This document shows positions 63,570-64,000 of a stretch of DNA of 64,000 nt, in pieces. This DNA comes from Microbacterium tenebrionis (lineage in GTDB: Bacteria > Actinomycetota > Actinomycetes > Actinomycetales > Microbacteriaceae). The notes under the pieces are model-generated. The model made no database searches. It worked only from the letters and a program-made list of their open reading frames with translations, and was not told the DNA's origin. Location of the stretch: contig NZ_CAHJXQ010000002.1 of NCBI RefSeq assembly GCF_903645325.1, positions 372,001 through 436,000 of the forward strand, read 5' to 3'. The translations under genes were made by a program, and so were the position numbers. Numbering within the stretch: position 1 is the first letter of the stretch; every line of letters begins with the position of its first letter.

Positions 63570-64000
63570 GCCACAGCACCCACGAGTCGCAGGATCGCTC
63601 CGAGGTCGTCGACGGCATCGACGGGGGAACGGGGCGCGAACCCGGCGATGGTCGCACCGGCGAGCGGCACCTGCGCCCGAAGGGCTCTGATGGCGGATGC
63701 CAGGGCCGCCGCACGTGCGCCGAAGGGTGCAGCCGTTGACACACCCGCCATCTCTGACGGGTCGAGGACGTCGACGTCGATGTGCACCCACACGGCGGAG
63801 GCGCCGGTGCTGGCGACCGCGGTCGCGAGCGCATTCTCGTCGTCGAGGTCGTCGATCCCGAGGCTCGTCAGCCGCGCGAGCGGGTCCTCCTCGGCGTCGT
63901 CCAGAACGCGTGCGCCGACGACGACCACGCGATCGGCTGGAAGACCCGGCGAGAGGGCGAGTTGCGGTTCGCCGTCGCCGAGGATCGCGCGCAGAGCCAT
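63566..64000 (-). CDS. Arginase/ureohydrolase family protein (C-terminal part)
   Basis: The C-terminal 144 residues or so of a ureohydrolase; the gene continues beyond the window end, and the Met at 64000 is probably internal. VWVHIDVDVLDPSEMAGVSTAAPFG is the dimanganese motif (DVDxLDP), and the preceding DRVVVVGARVLDD is typical. Members hydrolyse guanidino compounds (arginine, agmatine, formiminoglutamate). A 4-nt overlap (ATGA) joins it to the HEXXH protein. Confidence 0.82.
   Translation of the reverse strand: MALRAILGDGEPQLALSPGLPADRVVVVGARVLDDAEEDPLARLTSLGIDDLDDENALATAVASTGASAVWVHIDVDVLDPSEMAGVSTAAPFGARAAALASAIRALRAQVPLAGATIAGFAPRSPVDAVDDLGAILRLVGAVA

Overview
The window comes from a high-GC (about 70% by eye) Gram-positive actinobacterium, most likely a Microbacterium or a close member of Microbacteriaceae. 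The evidence is the gene content (mtrA-mtrB-lpqB, a WhiB1-type protein, a SigR/RsrA pair of the mycothiol type, PdtaS, Kgd, GuaB1, DUF3499), frequent GTG starts, many leaderless promoters, and a strong excess of the hexamer GGATGC/GCATCC. Apart from genes cut at both window ends, it reads as ordinary chromosome. I see no insertion sequence, prophage, CRISPR array, tRNA or rRNA. Coding density is very high: the longest gap without a gene is about 206 nt (28709-28914), so no stretch above 300 nt lacks a gene.

Layout. 1-3.4 kb: end of a DUF5719 protein, an Rv3259-like protein, DUF3499, and RDD and SpoIIM membrane proteins whose start codons overlap or nearly do. 3.4-6.2 kb: aquaporin, and a Fur regulator directly upstream of its catalase. 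6.3-11.6 kb: a tightly overlapped operon of five genes (membrane protein, DUF4129, DUF4350, MoxR ATPase, DUF58). 11.8-22.4 kb: mtrA-mtrB-lpqB-comF-hpf, a coiled-coil protein, PadR and secA. 22.4-33.2 kb: aminotransferase, CpaE-like and SAF-domain proteins, HTH protein, Rv3235-like protein, pdtaS, whiB1, bcp, rsgA, aroA, sigR-rsrA. Much of 1-33 kb recalls, from memory, the Rv3219-Rv3259 neighbourhood of Mycobacterium tuberculosis (envelope signalling, protein export, redox sigma factor, NO/Fe-S regulator). 33.2-43.4 kb: Eis-like acetyltransferase, kgd (2-oxoglutarate metabolism), guaB1, two CNNM/CorC-type proteins, an Old Yellow Enzyme. 43.4-47.7 kb: nnrD, a GT-C-like membrane protein, a thiamine-binding protein, an MFS exporter, a NUDIX hydrolase. 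47.7-50.4 kb: metX and metY (homoserine to homocysteine) separated by a striking 25-bp perfect hairpin. 50.5-58.6 kb: SDR, uracil-DNA glycosylase, GNAT, and a hydrolase plus peptide/nickel-type ABC transporter operon. 58.7-64 kb: a surface glycosyltransferase and an acyltransferase, an AhpD-like protein, a tyrosine phosphatase, an iron-box-controlled SIP protein, a small HEXXH protein and a truncated arginase-family gene.

Two otherwise well conserved genes, rsgA and ung, each carry a single frameshift in a low-complexity run. Either both are sequence errors or both genes are really broken. The best leads for something not fully described are regulatory: a recurrent TANNNT-N6-start leaderless promoter, a short leader ORF coupled to the CNNM operon, the metY/metX hairpin and nearby palindromes, a possible two-isoform SigR, and the GGATGC word bias. 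Protein leads are the CpaE-like/SAF pair with an altered P-loop, the TPM-less coiled-coil protein, and the HEXXH mini-protein.
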